A stretch of 64,000 nucleotides of DNA. Source: Faecalibacterium sp. Lineage in GTDB: Bacteria; Bacillota; Clostridia; Oscillospirales; Ruminococcaceae. Shown one piece after another: positions 33,896 to 40,424 of the stretch. The stretch spans positions 1 through 64,000 of the forward strand of contig JARHYC010000026.1 of NCBI GenBank assembly GCA_029264955.1, given 5' to 3'. The stretch's first letter is position 1, and each line of letters begins with the position of its first letter. A model generated the notes under the pieces. The model made no database searches. It was not told the origin of the DNA and saw only the letters and a list, made by a program, of their open reading frames with translations. Position numbers and translations under genes: made by a program.

Positions 33896-35017
33896 ATGAA
33901 ATACTGCAAACGATGCACCATGCCGGACACTCGTCCCGGTATCACTTTTGATGAAGAAGGTATCTGCAGCGCCTGCCGCCACTACGAGCACCGCAAAGAC
34001 GTAGACTGGGCTGCGCGCTGGAAAGAATTTGAAGCTCTGTGTGATAAATACCGTGGCTGCAACGGTCCCGGCAACTATGACTGCGCAGTCGCTGTTTCCG
34101 GCGGTAAAGACAGCCACTTTCAGGTTTATATCCTGAAGGAAGTCATGCACATGAACCCCATTCTGTTCTGTGCTGAGGATAACTTCCCCATGACCGAAGC
34201 CGGCAAGCATAACCTGAAGAACATCAGCGAGGCATTCGGCTGCACCATCATCAGCTGCAAGCCCAACATCAAGGCTCAGAAGACCCTGATGCGCAACTTC
34301 TTTGAGAAGTACGGCAAGCCCACCTGGTATATTGACCGTCTGATTTACACCTTCCCCCTGCACATGGCACTGAAGTTCAACACCATGCTGCTGTGCTATG
34401 GTGAAAACGTCAGCTTTGAGTACGGTGGCAACGCTGACCAGGAAACCTACTCTGCCCGTGACCAAATTGAAAACGGCGTTGCGGTTGGTTTTCCTGAAGA
34501 AGAGTTGCTCAGCTACGGTGTTACCCCTAACGACCTGGCTCTGACCAAGGCTCCTTCCGCCGAGGATCTGAAGCGTCTGGACCCGTTCTATATGAGTTAC
34601 TTCCTGCCTTGGAACAGCTATCTGAACTATCAGGTCGCAAAGAGCCGTGGTTTCCACGATCTGACCCATGAGTGGGATCGTACCCATCACGCAGAAAACT
34701 TCGATCAGATCGACAGTCCTGCCTATCTGGTGCACAGCTGGCTAAAATACCCCAAATTTGGTCATGCTGCTGCTACAGACTATACCGCACGCTACATCCG
34801 CTACGGTATGATGACCCGTGAAGAAGCAATTCCCATCATCAAGGAGCGCGACGGCAACCTGGACCCCCGCTGCGTGCATGACTTCTGCGCGTTCTGCGGC
34901 TACTCCGAGGCTGAATTCTGGGCAATCATCGACAAGTTCTATAACCGCGACCTATTCTACAAGGATTCCTTCGGTCGCTGGATGCTGAAAGAGCCCATCT
35001 GGGAAGAAAACAAGTAA
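33896..35017 (+). CDS. N-acetyl sugar amidotransferase (WbuX/WbpG/PseA family)
   Basis: 373 aa. The N-terminal zinc ribbon (CKRCTMPDTRPGI ... CSACRHYE) and the PP-loop AVAVSGGKDSHFQ are the two defining parts. FEYGGNADQETYSARDQI and CVHDFCAFCGYSEAEF (with further cysteines) complete the family pattern. The enzyme turns an N-acetyl group on a sugar into an acetamidino group using ammonia, normally from a HisH-like glutaminase through a HisF-like partner; neither is in the window. PtmG of Campylobacter does this for legionaminic acid. AAGGAG fits the ATG at 33896 (7-base gap) rather than the one at 33890. Confidence 0.9.
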   Translation: MKYCKRCTMPDTRPGITFDEEGICSACRHYEHRKDVDWAARWKEFEALCDKYRGCNGPGNYDCAVAVSGGKDSHFQVYILKEVMHMNPILFCAEDNFPMTEAGKHNLKNISEAFGCTIISCKPNIKAQKTLMRNFFEKYGKPTWYIDRLIYTFPLHMALKFNTMLLCYGENVSFEYGGNADQETYSARDQIENGVAVGFPEEELLSYGVTPNDLALTKAPSAEDLKRLDPFYMSYFLPWNSYLNYQVAKSRGFHDLTHEWDRTHHAENFDQIDSPAYLVHSWLKYPKFGHAAATDYTARYIRYGMMTREEAIPIIKERDGNLDPRCVHDFCAFCGYSEAEFWAIIDKFYNRDLFYKDSFGRWMLKEPIWEENK

Positions 35018-35036
35018 TTGCACGATTTCTTACAGT

Positions 35037-35075
35037 AAAAAGGCCGCCTGTCCGCTACGGATGGGCGGCTTTTTC
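35037..35075 (+). terminator. Terminator after the amidotransferase
   Basis: AAAAAGGCCGCCTGTCCG / GGATGGGCGGCTTTTT hairpin, 4-nt loop, 20 bases past the stop; it also faces the converging minus gene at 35055. Confidence 0.85.
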
Positions 35076-35432
35076 TTCTGTTTCGGGTGGAAAACTTTGT
35101 CCTCCACGCTCGGTTCCGTAATGTTCTGAGCAGAATTCTTCATCCAGTACAATGGAGAAAAACGGGGTTCGCTTGTCGTAAATCTCCCGGTCGGTCGGTT
35201 GGGGCATTGTTAAGATAAAACGGATAAATTCCGGTGTCACCGGCCCGGCAATCACCTTTCCCCAGCTCCAGTCGGTGGGCAACAATGCACCATATTGAAG
35301 TGCGGCGTCTATGACTTCTGTTTCCTCATTCCAGCAATGAATCTGAAAATTTTTTGCCTTTTCCAGCTTTGCCTGCATCATCGCCCGCCAAGCGGTAAAA
35401 TCATCTGAATCTTTTTGTTTTTCTGCACACAT
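35055..35432 (-). CDS. Hypothetical protein, 125 aa
   Basis: No family recognised. Soluble, acidic, no membrane helix or signal peptide. Visible stretches: KAKNFQIHCWNEETEVIDAA, LPTDWSWGKVIAGPVTPEFI and FFSIVLDEEFCSEHYG. The ATG at 35432 has GAGG upstream; the longer frame would begin before the predicted promoter (35487-35516), so the short form is chosen. It lies alone between two convergent/divergent neighbours. The C-terminus (PPETEEKAAHP) overlaps the terminator stem at 35037-35075. Confidence 0.65.
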   Translation of the reverse strand: MCAEKQKDSDDFTAWRAMMQAKLEKAKNFQIHCWNEETEVIDAALQYGALLPTDWSWGKVIAGPVTPEFIRFILTMPQPTDREIYDKRTPFFSIVLDEEFCSEHYGTERGGQSFPPETEEKAAHP

Positions 35433-35486
35433 ACGTATTTTTCCTCTTTTCCTGACAAATCTCCGCCGACTGATATTGCTAGTTTC

Positions 35487-35516
35487 AGTATAACACCCAG
35501 GCGCATACGGTAGCAA
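35487..35516 (-). promoter_or_regulatory. Promoter of the 125-aa hypothetical gene
   Basis: Minus strand TTGCTA (35511-35516), 18-bp spacer, TATACT (35487-35492), about 55 bases before the chosen ATG. Confidence 0.5.
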
Positions 35517-35555
35517 CATCTGAAAAAAGATACCTACTTTTTTCACAATAAGGTC

Positions 35556-35584
35556 TTGACAGCGGATTCTGTTTGCGCTAAAAT
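35556..35584 (+). promoter_or_regulatory. Promoter of the T-box / met operon
   Basis: TTGACA (35556-35561), 17-bp spacer, TAAAAT (35579-35584), directly before the T-box RNA. Confidence 0.8.
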
Positions 35585-35589
35585 TCTGG

Positions 35590-35914
35590 CATATCAGTTA
35601 CAAAATAGCGATGAAGGAAAGAGTAGCAATTCGCATTGGTCTTTTCAGAGAGCCCGAGTCGGTGAAAGCGGGCAGGACACAGGGTTGTGAAAATGGTTCC
35701 TGAGCTGCGTGGGCGAGGCACAAAGAGCGCTAAGGCCACGACGGGTACGCCCGTTAAAGCGTCCGGCTGTAACCACAGACCATTCCTGTGGCGCAGTTTT
35801 CGAGACTGACCTTGCGAAAGGCCAGTGAAGCAGGGTGGTACCACGTGAGCGTATTTGACAGCTCCCGTCCTTGTTTGTGCGTAAAGCACAAGCAGGGTCG
35901 GGAGCTTTTTTATT
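35590..35914 (+). ncRNA. T-box riboswitch, predicted methionine specific
   Basis: The leader shows Stem I features (GATGAAGGAAAGAGTA at its base, AGAGAGCC and GGTGAAA in the distal loops) and the conserved antiterminator box AGGGTGGTACCACG at 35832-35845. Just downstream the intrinsic terminator (GCTCCCG...CGGGAGC plus T run, 35861-35914) competes with it. On the 3' side of Stem I the sequence GTGAAAATGGTTCC offers ATG (35693-35695) as specifier codon, i.e. uncharged tRNA-Met, agreeing with the MetQNI genes it precedes. Uncharged tRNA would stabilise the antiterminator and switch the transporter on. Confidence 0.92.
35861..35914 (+). terminator. T-box regulated terminator
   Basis: Long stem GCTCCCGTCC... 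/ ...GGTCGGGAGC capped by TTGTGC-GTAAA-GCACAA and followed by TTTTTT; 59 bases before the metQ ATG. Confidence 0.9.
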
Positions 35915-35973
35915 TGTTCTCGCCCCTGCAAATATCCGTACACAGGAATTTGTAACATTTGGAGGACAACATC

Positions 35974-36852
35974 ATGAAGAACATCAACATTTCTCGCCGT
36001 AATTTCCTGAAGGCTGCTGGTCTGACCGCTATTGCAGCAAGCCTGCCCGTTACTTTGACCGCCTGCGGCAGCAAGGGCGCTTTCAAAATCGCAGTGCCCA
36101 ACGACACTACCAACGAAGCCCGTGCTTTGCTGCTGTTGCAGGAAAACGGCATCATCACCCTGAAGGAAGGCGTGGACATCACCGCCACCAAGAAGGACAT
36201 TGCAGAAAATCCGTACAACGTAGAAATCGTGGAAGTAGAAGCTGCACAGATTCCTAACGTGCTGAAGGATGTGGACTTTGCCGTCATCAACTCCAACTAT
36301 GCAATCGCAGCCGGTATCGACCCCACCACCGCAGCACTGGTATCCGAGGGCGCTGCATCCAAGTATGTGAACCTGCTGTGCTGCAAGGACGGCAACCAGG
36401 ACAGCCCCAAGGTCAAGGCACTGGCTGCTGCACTGTCCAGCAAAAAGGTTGCTGATTTCATCAACGAAACCTACGGCGGCGCAGTGGTTGCTACCGTAGA
36501 AAAACCGCTGGCTGACGGTCTGGCTGCTGACGTGGATTACGCAGCACTGAATGGCGAAACTATTTCCTGCGCTTGCAGCCCGGCGCCCCACTCTGAGATT
36601 CTGGCGGTTGCATCCGAGATTCTGGCTGACAAGGGCATTACTCTGGATATTCAGGAGTTCGATGATTACATCATCCCCAACTCTGTCGTGGAAGAAGGCA
36701 CGCTGGATACCAACTACTTCCAGCATGAGCCTTACCTGAACGATTTCAACGCACAGAACAACACCCACATCGTCAATGTTGCCGGCATCCATGTAGAGCC
36801 CATGGGCATCTACGGCGGCAAGCAGAGCAGTCTGGACGTACTGGAAGGCTAA
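35974..36852 (+). CDS. metQ: Circularly permuted MetQ/NlpA methionine-binding lipoprotein
   Basis: 292 aa. Signal: SRRNFLKAAG (twin-arginine-like, residues 7-16), hydrophobic core, lipobox LTAC with C31. The mature part holds the two MetQ halves in swapped order. Residues 37-175 match what is normally the C-terminal half (IAVPNDTTNEARALLLLQ, ATKKDIAENP, AVINSNYAIAAGIDP, ending YGGAVV). Residues 197-292 match the normal N-terminal half (SPAPHSEILAVASEIL, FDDYIIPN, DTNYFQHEPYLNDFN, IHVEPMGIYG, SLDVLEG). A linker of about 20 residues (176-196) joins the old termini. The binding-site motifs of both lobes are kept, so it is probably functional. GGAGG is eight bases before the ATG. Confidence 0.92.
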   Translation: MKNINISRRNFLKAAGLTAIAASLPVTLTACGSKGAFKIAVPNDTTNEARALLLLQENGIITLKEGVDITATKKDIAENPYNVEIVEVEAAQIPNVLKDVDFAVINSNYAIAAGIDPTTAALVSEGAASKYVNLLCCKDGNQDSPKVKALAAALSSKKVADFINETYGGAVVATVEKPLADGLAADVDYAALNGETISCACSPAPHSEILAVASEILADKGITLDIQEFDDYIIPNSVVEEGTLDTNYFQHEPYLNDFNAQNNTHIVNVAGIHVEPMGIYGGKQSSLDVLEG

Positions 36853-36922
36853 TGCCACCGACAATTCCGCATTTTTCTGCTGCATCCCAAGGCGGTGCGG
36901 TAAATAGTAAGGAGCAGAACCC

Positions 36923-37936
36923 GTGATCGAAATCAAACATCTTTGCAAATCCTTTTCTGTAAAAGGCGGCACCTTTGACGCCCTACAGGACATCAATCTG
37001 AGCATCGAGGACGGCGACATTTACGGCATCATCGGTATGTCCGGTGCCGGCAAATCCACACTGGTGCGCTGCATCAATCTGTTGGAACACCCCACCAGTG
37101 GTACGGTATCCGTCAATGGCAAAGACCTTGGCAAGCTGACCGCTTCTGAGCTGCGTGATGCCCGCCGGGACATCACTATGATTTTCCAGCAGTTCAACCT
37201 GCTGATGCAACGCACCTGCCTTGCCAACGTGGTTTTCCCTATGGAACTGGCTGGTGTAAAGAAAGCGGACGCAGAAAAGCGTGCAATGGAATTGTTAACA
37301 TTGGTTGGTCTACCAGACAAAGCGAACGCTTATCCGGCACAGCTGTCCGGTGGTCAAAAGCAGCGTGTTGCGATTGCGCGTGCGCTGGCAACCAACCCCA
37401 CTGTTCTGCTGTGTGATGAAGCAACCAGCGCTCTGGACCCGGATACCACCCGCTCGATTCTGCGCCTGATTAAGGATATTAACAAAAAAATGGGCATTAC
37501 CGTAGTGGTCATCACACACCAGATGAGTGTTGTAGAGGAGATTTGCTCTCACGTCGCAATTCTGGACGGTGGTCAGGTTGTGGAAGATGGCGAAGTTCGG
37601 GAAATCTTCCAGAATCCAAAGACGGATGCCGCACGCCGTTTGGTTTCGCCCAACCGTGGTGCAGCCAGCGTGGATTACTCCGCATTTGCACCGGACGATC
37701 ATGTAGTGCGTGCCGTGTACGATGGCGCTTCTACCGATCAGCCGCTGGTGGCTTGTCTGGCACGCGATACCGGTTTGCTGGTCAGCGTCATTTCGGCCGA
37801 TACCCGTGATATTGATGGACAGTGCTACGGCAGTATGCTGCTGCGTCTGCCCAAGGATACTGATGACGCACGCAAAGCTCTGGCATATATGCGTGACCAG
37901 CCCGGTGTGATTGTTGAGGAGGTGACCGGTTTATGA
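36923..37936 (+). CDS. metN: MetN, methionine ABC transporter ATPase
   Basis: 337 aa from a GTG at 36923 (AAGGAG eight bases before). Walker A GMSGAGKST, Q-loop QQFNLL, signature LSGGQKQRVAIARAL, Walker B LLCDEATSALDP and the switch His in VVITHQM are all intact. The C-terminal NIL domain (about 255-337, DQPLVACLARDTGLLVSVIS) binds methionine and inhibits transport when it is plentiful inside. It drives uptake through MetI, fed by the lipoprotein encoded upstream. It overlaps metI by 4 bp. Confidence 0.95.
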   Translation: MIEIKHLCKSFSVKGGTFDALQDINLSIEDGDIYGIIGMSGAGKSTLVRCINLLEHPTSGTVSVNGKDLGKLTASELRDARRDITMIFQQFNLLMQRTCLANVVFPMELAGVKKADAEKRAMELLTLVGLPDKANAYPAQLSGGQKQRVAIARALATNPTVLLCDEATSALDPDTTRSILRLIKDINKKMGITVVVITHQMSVVEEICSHVAILDGGQVVEDGEVREIFQNPKTDAARRLVSPNRGAASVDYSAFAPDDHVVRAVYDGASTDQPLVACLARDTGLLVSVISADTRDIDGQCYGSMLLRLPKDTDDARKALAYMRDQPGVIVEEVTGL

Positions 37937-38610
37937 GTGAAATTATGAATGCAGCCTTCTGGATGGATATGGCCATTGCTGTGTGGGAAACGTTTTATAT
38001 CACCATTGCCGCCACCACATTTGCCCTTCTGTTGGGTATTCCGCTGGGTGTTTTGCTGGTCGTTGGCGAGGAGAATGGTGTTCTGCCTTTGCCCAGCTGG
38101 CTGATGAAGCTGCTGAACGTAGTCATTAACCTGCTGCGATCGATTCCCTTTCTGATTTTAATGATTCTGGTGTTCCCATTGTCCCGCCTGATTCTGGGCA
38201 CCACCGTCGGCACCAATGCCACCATCGTTCCGCTGGTGGTTGCAGCTTTTCCCTTTGTGGCACGCCTAGTGGAAACCTGCCTGCGTGAAGTAGATAACGG
38301 TGTCATCGAAGCCGCACAGAGCATGGGTGCAACCCCCCTACAGATCATCTGCAAGGTCATGCTGCCGGAAAGCCTGCCCGGTCTGATTGCCAACATCACC
38401 ACCGCACTGACTACCATTCTGGGCTACTCGGCTATGTCTGGTGCCATTGGCGGCGGCGGTCTGGGTCAGGTCGCTATCAGCTACGGCTACTACCGCTATA
38501 ACACGCCTGTCATGTTAGTAGCGGTCATTCTGTTGATCGTGCTGGTACAGTGCTTTCAGAGCATTGGTACCCATCTGGCTGTCCATTGTGACAAGCGTCT
38601 GCGCAAGTAA
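37933..38610 (+). CDS. metI: MetI, methionine ABC transporter permease
   Basis: 225 aa, five membrane segments. AAQSMGATPLQIICKVMLPE is the EAA loop that contacts MetN; SIPFLILMILVFPLSRLILG and SAMSGAIGGGGLGQVAI are typical of MetI. It starts inside the metN stop (ATGA). It completes the T-box-controlled MetQNI importer for methionine and possibly formyl-methionine or methionine sulfoxide. A terminator follows. Confidence 0.95.
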   Translation: MSEIMNAAFWMDMAIAVWETFYITIAATTFALLLGIPLGVLLVVGEENGVLPLPSWLMKLLNVVINLLRSIPFLILMILVFPLSRLILGTTVGTNATIVPLVVAAFPFVARLVETCLREVDNGVIEAAQSMGATPLQIICKVMLPESLPGLIANITTALTTILGYSAMSGAIGGGGLGQVAISYGYYRYNTPVMLVAVILLIVLVQCFQSIGTHLAVHCDKRLRK

Positions 38611-38644
38611 ACTTTTGCTCCATTTGATTTCGACTTCTTACAAT

Positions 38645-38685
38645 AAAAGAGCGGCACAGCGTTAACGAACTGTGTCGCTCTTTTT
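38645..38685 (+). terminator. Terminator after metI
   Basis: AAAAGAGCGGCACAG / CTGTGTCGCTCTTTTT hairpin, 9-nt loop, shared with the converging glycosylase gene. Confidence 0.85.
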
Positions 38686-39202
38686 ATGTTTGCTTTTCCA
38701 GCTTGAACCGCCACAATCTGTCCTGATCTTCCTGGCTGGCATAACCTATCCCCACACGTTTATCCGTGCATACCGTGCAGGAAAATCCGTCGTCTTCCAA
38801 CCAAAGCTCCCCTGCTGTGTCCAGAACACTGCTTCGATTCAACGTTCCGGTTATTCTCATTGCTTTCGTCAAACGGCCCGGGCCTTCCGCTGTCACACAA
38901 GCTCGAATCAACACCGCCTGCGGCTCATTCACTGCACCTGTGACAATATTCAAAAGCCAGTGCATTCCATAACACAGATAGATGTAAACCGTTCCTGCTG
39001 GGCCATACATCACCTCTGTGCGTGGTGTACGCCCTTTATGCGCATGGCAGGCAGTATCCTCCTCGCCGCAATAGGCTTCGGTTTCGGAAATGCGCAAGCG
39101 CTGCTCTCCTTCTGCTGTGCGATGTACCAGCACTTTGCCGACCAACTCCCGCGCTACCGTCAGCGTATCCCGCTGAAAAAACTTCTGTTCCAGTCTGGGC
39201 AT
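38684..39202 (-). CDS. Alkyladenine (3-methyladenine) DNA glycosylase, AAG/Mpg family
   Basis: 172 aa. LVGKVLVHRTAEG, ISETEAYCGEEDTACHAHKG (with the catalytic Glu in the ETEAY motif), MYGPAGTVYIYLCYGMHWLLN and EGPGRLTKAM are the conserved blocks of the human-AAG-type glycosylase that removes alkylated purines. It is slightly shorter than the common 190-200 aa because the C-terminus is trimmed (ends RLWRFKLEKQT), but no key block is missing. It has its own TATACT promoter about 30 bases upstream. Confidence 0.93.
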   Translation of the reverse strand: MPRLEQKFFQRDTLTVARELVGKVLVHRTAEGEQRLRISETEAYCGEEDTACHAHKGRTPRTEVMYGPAGTVYIYLCYGMHWLLNIVTGAVNEPQAVLIRACVTAEGPGRLTKAMRITGTLNRSSVLDTAGELWLEDDGFSCTVCTDKRVGIGYASQEDQDRLWRFKLEKQT

Positions 39203-39232
39203 CCTATCGTCACCTTTCGCGTGTTTTGCCTC

Positions 39233-39238
39233 AGTATA
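39233..39238 (-). promoter_or_regulatory. -10 box of the DNA glycosylase gene
   Basis: TATACT on the minus strand with a weak TTGTGT 18 bp upstream, about 31 bases before the start codon. Confidence 0.4.
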
Positions 39239-39263
39239 GCACAGCTGCAGCTATTGACACAAC

Positions 39264-39295
39264 AAAAGGCAGAACGAAGTCCGTTCTGCCTTTTC
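39264..39295 (-). terminator. Terminator after the CotF-like gene
   Basis: AAAAGGCAGAACG / CGTTCTGCCTTTT hairpin, 9 bases past the stop at 39304. Confidence 0.8.
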
Positions 39296-39303
39296 TGCTT
39301 GAC

Positions 39304-39759
39304 TTAGCAGTACATTCCGTTTGCCTGCATATAATCCGATAGGCGTTTGCCGTGGTGCTGCTCCTGCTGTTCGATTCCGCTGAGCGCTTGACGCGCCTTT
39401 TCATCGCTGAACTCAAACACAGACGTATTGTAAGCGCTCGCCACAAACTTTTCGGTTGCCAGCAGATCATCCAACAAATACTGGTCCTGTTGCTTTGCCG
39501 CACGGCTTACTTTGGTTTTCAGCGTTTCCGGAGATTTCTCGCGCTTCTTTTCCACACCGCGGGGTTCGGGCACTGTACCAGCCAGCATCTGGCTCACCGT
39601 TTCGTAGTGCTGTTCTTCTTCCTGACCGATCTGATCAAACATCTGCTGCAGCAGTGGATCGTTTGCGGCCTGTGCAGCTTTACGATACTTTTCAGCACAC
39701 ATCTTTTCTTCATTCTGCAGGTCCTTTAAAAGGCTCTGCTCCTTTTTGGTAAAGGTCAT
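39304..39759 (-). CDS. CotF-like / ferritin-like four-helix protein
   Basis: 151 aa, almost wholly helical. Two paired-helix repeats: LLKDLQNEEKMCAEKYRKAA ... EEEQHYETVSQML and YLLDDLLATEKFVASAYNTS ... GIEQQEQHHGKRLSDYM, i.e. a duplicated Glu...Glu-x-x-His ferritin-like pattern. Clostridial proteins of this kind are annotated spore coat CotF or rubrerythrin-like. Whether it binds metal is not known. Along with the SpoIIQ-like protein it is a weak hint of sporulation ancestry. Confidence 0.75.
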   Translation of the reverse strand: MTFTKKEQSLLKDLQNEEKMCAEKYRKAAQAANDPLLQQMFDQIGQEEEQHYETVSQMLAGTVPEPRGVEKKREKSPETLKTKVSRAAKQQDQYLLDDLLATEKFVASAYNTSVFEFSDEKARQALSGIEQQEQHHGKRLSDYMQANGMYC

Positions 39760-39965
39760 GGTTTTGCCTCCTTTTGCTCGTGTGCGGGGCGGCTGCCCTG
39801 CTGTGCTTAGTCTTGTTGAATCGCCTCCGCTTTATGCAATCATAGAGAAATAAAAAAGCTTTCCAGCAAAAGAGTGGCATCCATTTATTTTCTGCGTCGC
39901 TCTGCCCAACAGAAACACTTATCCTATTGATGTACCCCAGATCGCACTTTCTATGCTTTTGCCGT

Positions 39966-40001
39966 AAAAAACACCGTATGAGAAATTCTCATACGGTGTT
40001 T
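39966..40001 (-). terminator. Perfect 16-bp inverted repeat, second terminator downstream of tRNA-Tyr
   Basis: AAACACCGTATGAGAA / TTCTCATACGGTGTTT around a single A, with TTTTTT following on the minus strand. It lies 50 bp beyond the first tRNA-Tyr terminator. Confidence 0.6.
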
Positions 40002-40021
40002 CGTTTGGATTCGTACAAAAT

Positions 40022-40052
40022 AAAAAGACACATCTTTCGATGTGTCTTTTTT
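40022..40052 (-). terminator. Terminator of tRNA-Tyr
   Basis: AAAAAGACACATC-tttc-GATGTGTCTTTTTT, directly adjoining the tRNA 3' end. Confidence 0.85.
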
Positions 40053-40136
40053 GGTGGGCGCGGGTGGATTCGAACCACCGAAGCATTAAGCAGCAGATTT
40101 ACAGTCTGTCCCCATTGGCCACTCGGGAACACGCCC
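40052..40136 (-). tRNA. tRNA-Tyr (GTA)
   Basis: 85 nt class II tRNA read on the minus strand: acceptor GGGCGTG / CGCGCCC, long variable arm, T loop GTTCGAATC, anticodon GTA (complement of TAC at 40100-40102) and an encoded CCA end. Confidence 0.95.
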
Positions 40137-40175
40137 ATATTTAGTTATGTGTTCCGTCCCCCGGAACGCTTGATT

Positions 40176-40204
40176 ATTATAACAAGAGATACAAAAAAAA
40201 TCAA
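40176..40204 (-). promoter_or_regulatory. Promoter of tRNA-Tyr
   Basis: Minus strand TTGATT (40199-40204), 17-bp spacer, TATAAT (40176-40181), about 40 bases before the mature 5' end. A short GTTCCG / CGGAAC hairpin lies in the trailer between them. Confidence 0.7.
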
Positions 40205-40333
40205 GTGTTTTTGCAAAGTTTTTTGAAAATCTTTTATTTTCTCGCTTTTTTCGCTTCCACTTTCCCATTTTTATAAAAATCTCTCACGATTATACAATCA
40301 GCAATACAAAAAGCATCTTTCCCCCAACCTTCA

Positions 40334-40362
40334 TTTACTTTCCCCGACAATTTCATTATACT
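40334..40362 (+). promoter_or_regulatory. Promoter of the membrane XRE regulator
   Basis: TTTACT (40334-40339), 17-bp spacer, TATACT (40357-40362), 63 bases before the ATG. Confidence 0.65.
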
Positions 40363-40424
40363 AATTTCAATAGCTTTGTACGTTAGATTATTTTCCTCCC
40401 ATTACCGGAAAGGAGAGCATCTGC

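Noticed and set aside
36100..36560. Explanation of metQ as two fused gene fragments or a frameshifted duplicate
   Set aside because: Each half occurs once, there is one signal peptide and one stop, and the reading frame is continuous, so permutation fits better than duplication debris.
35578..37020. 480-aa minus-strand frame over the T-box, metQ and metN
   Set aside because: Runs through a structured RNA leader and two genes with intact motifs; no start site support.
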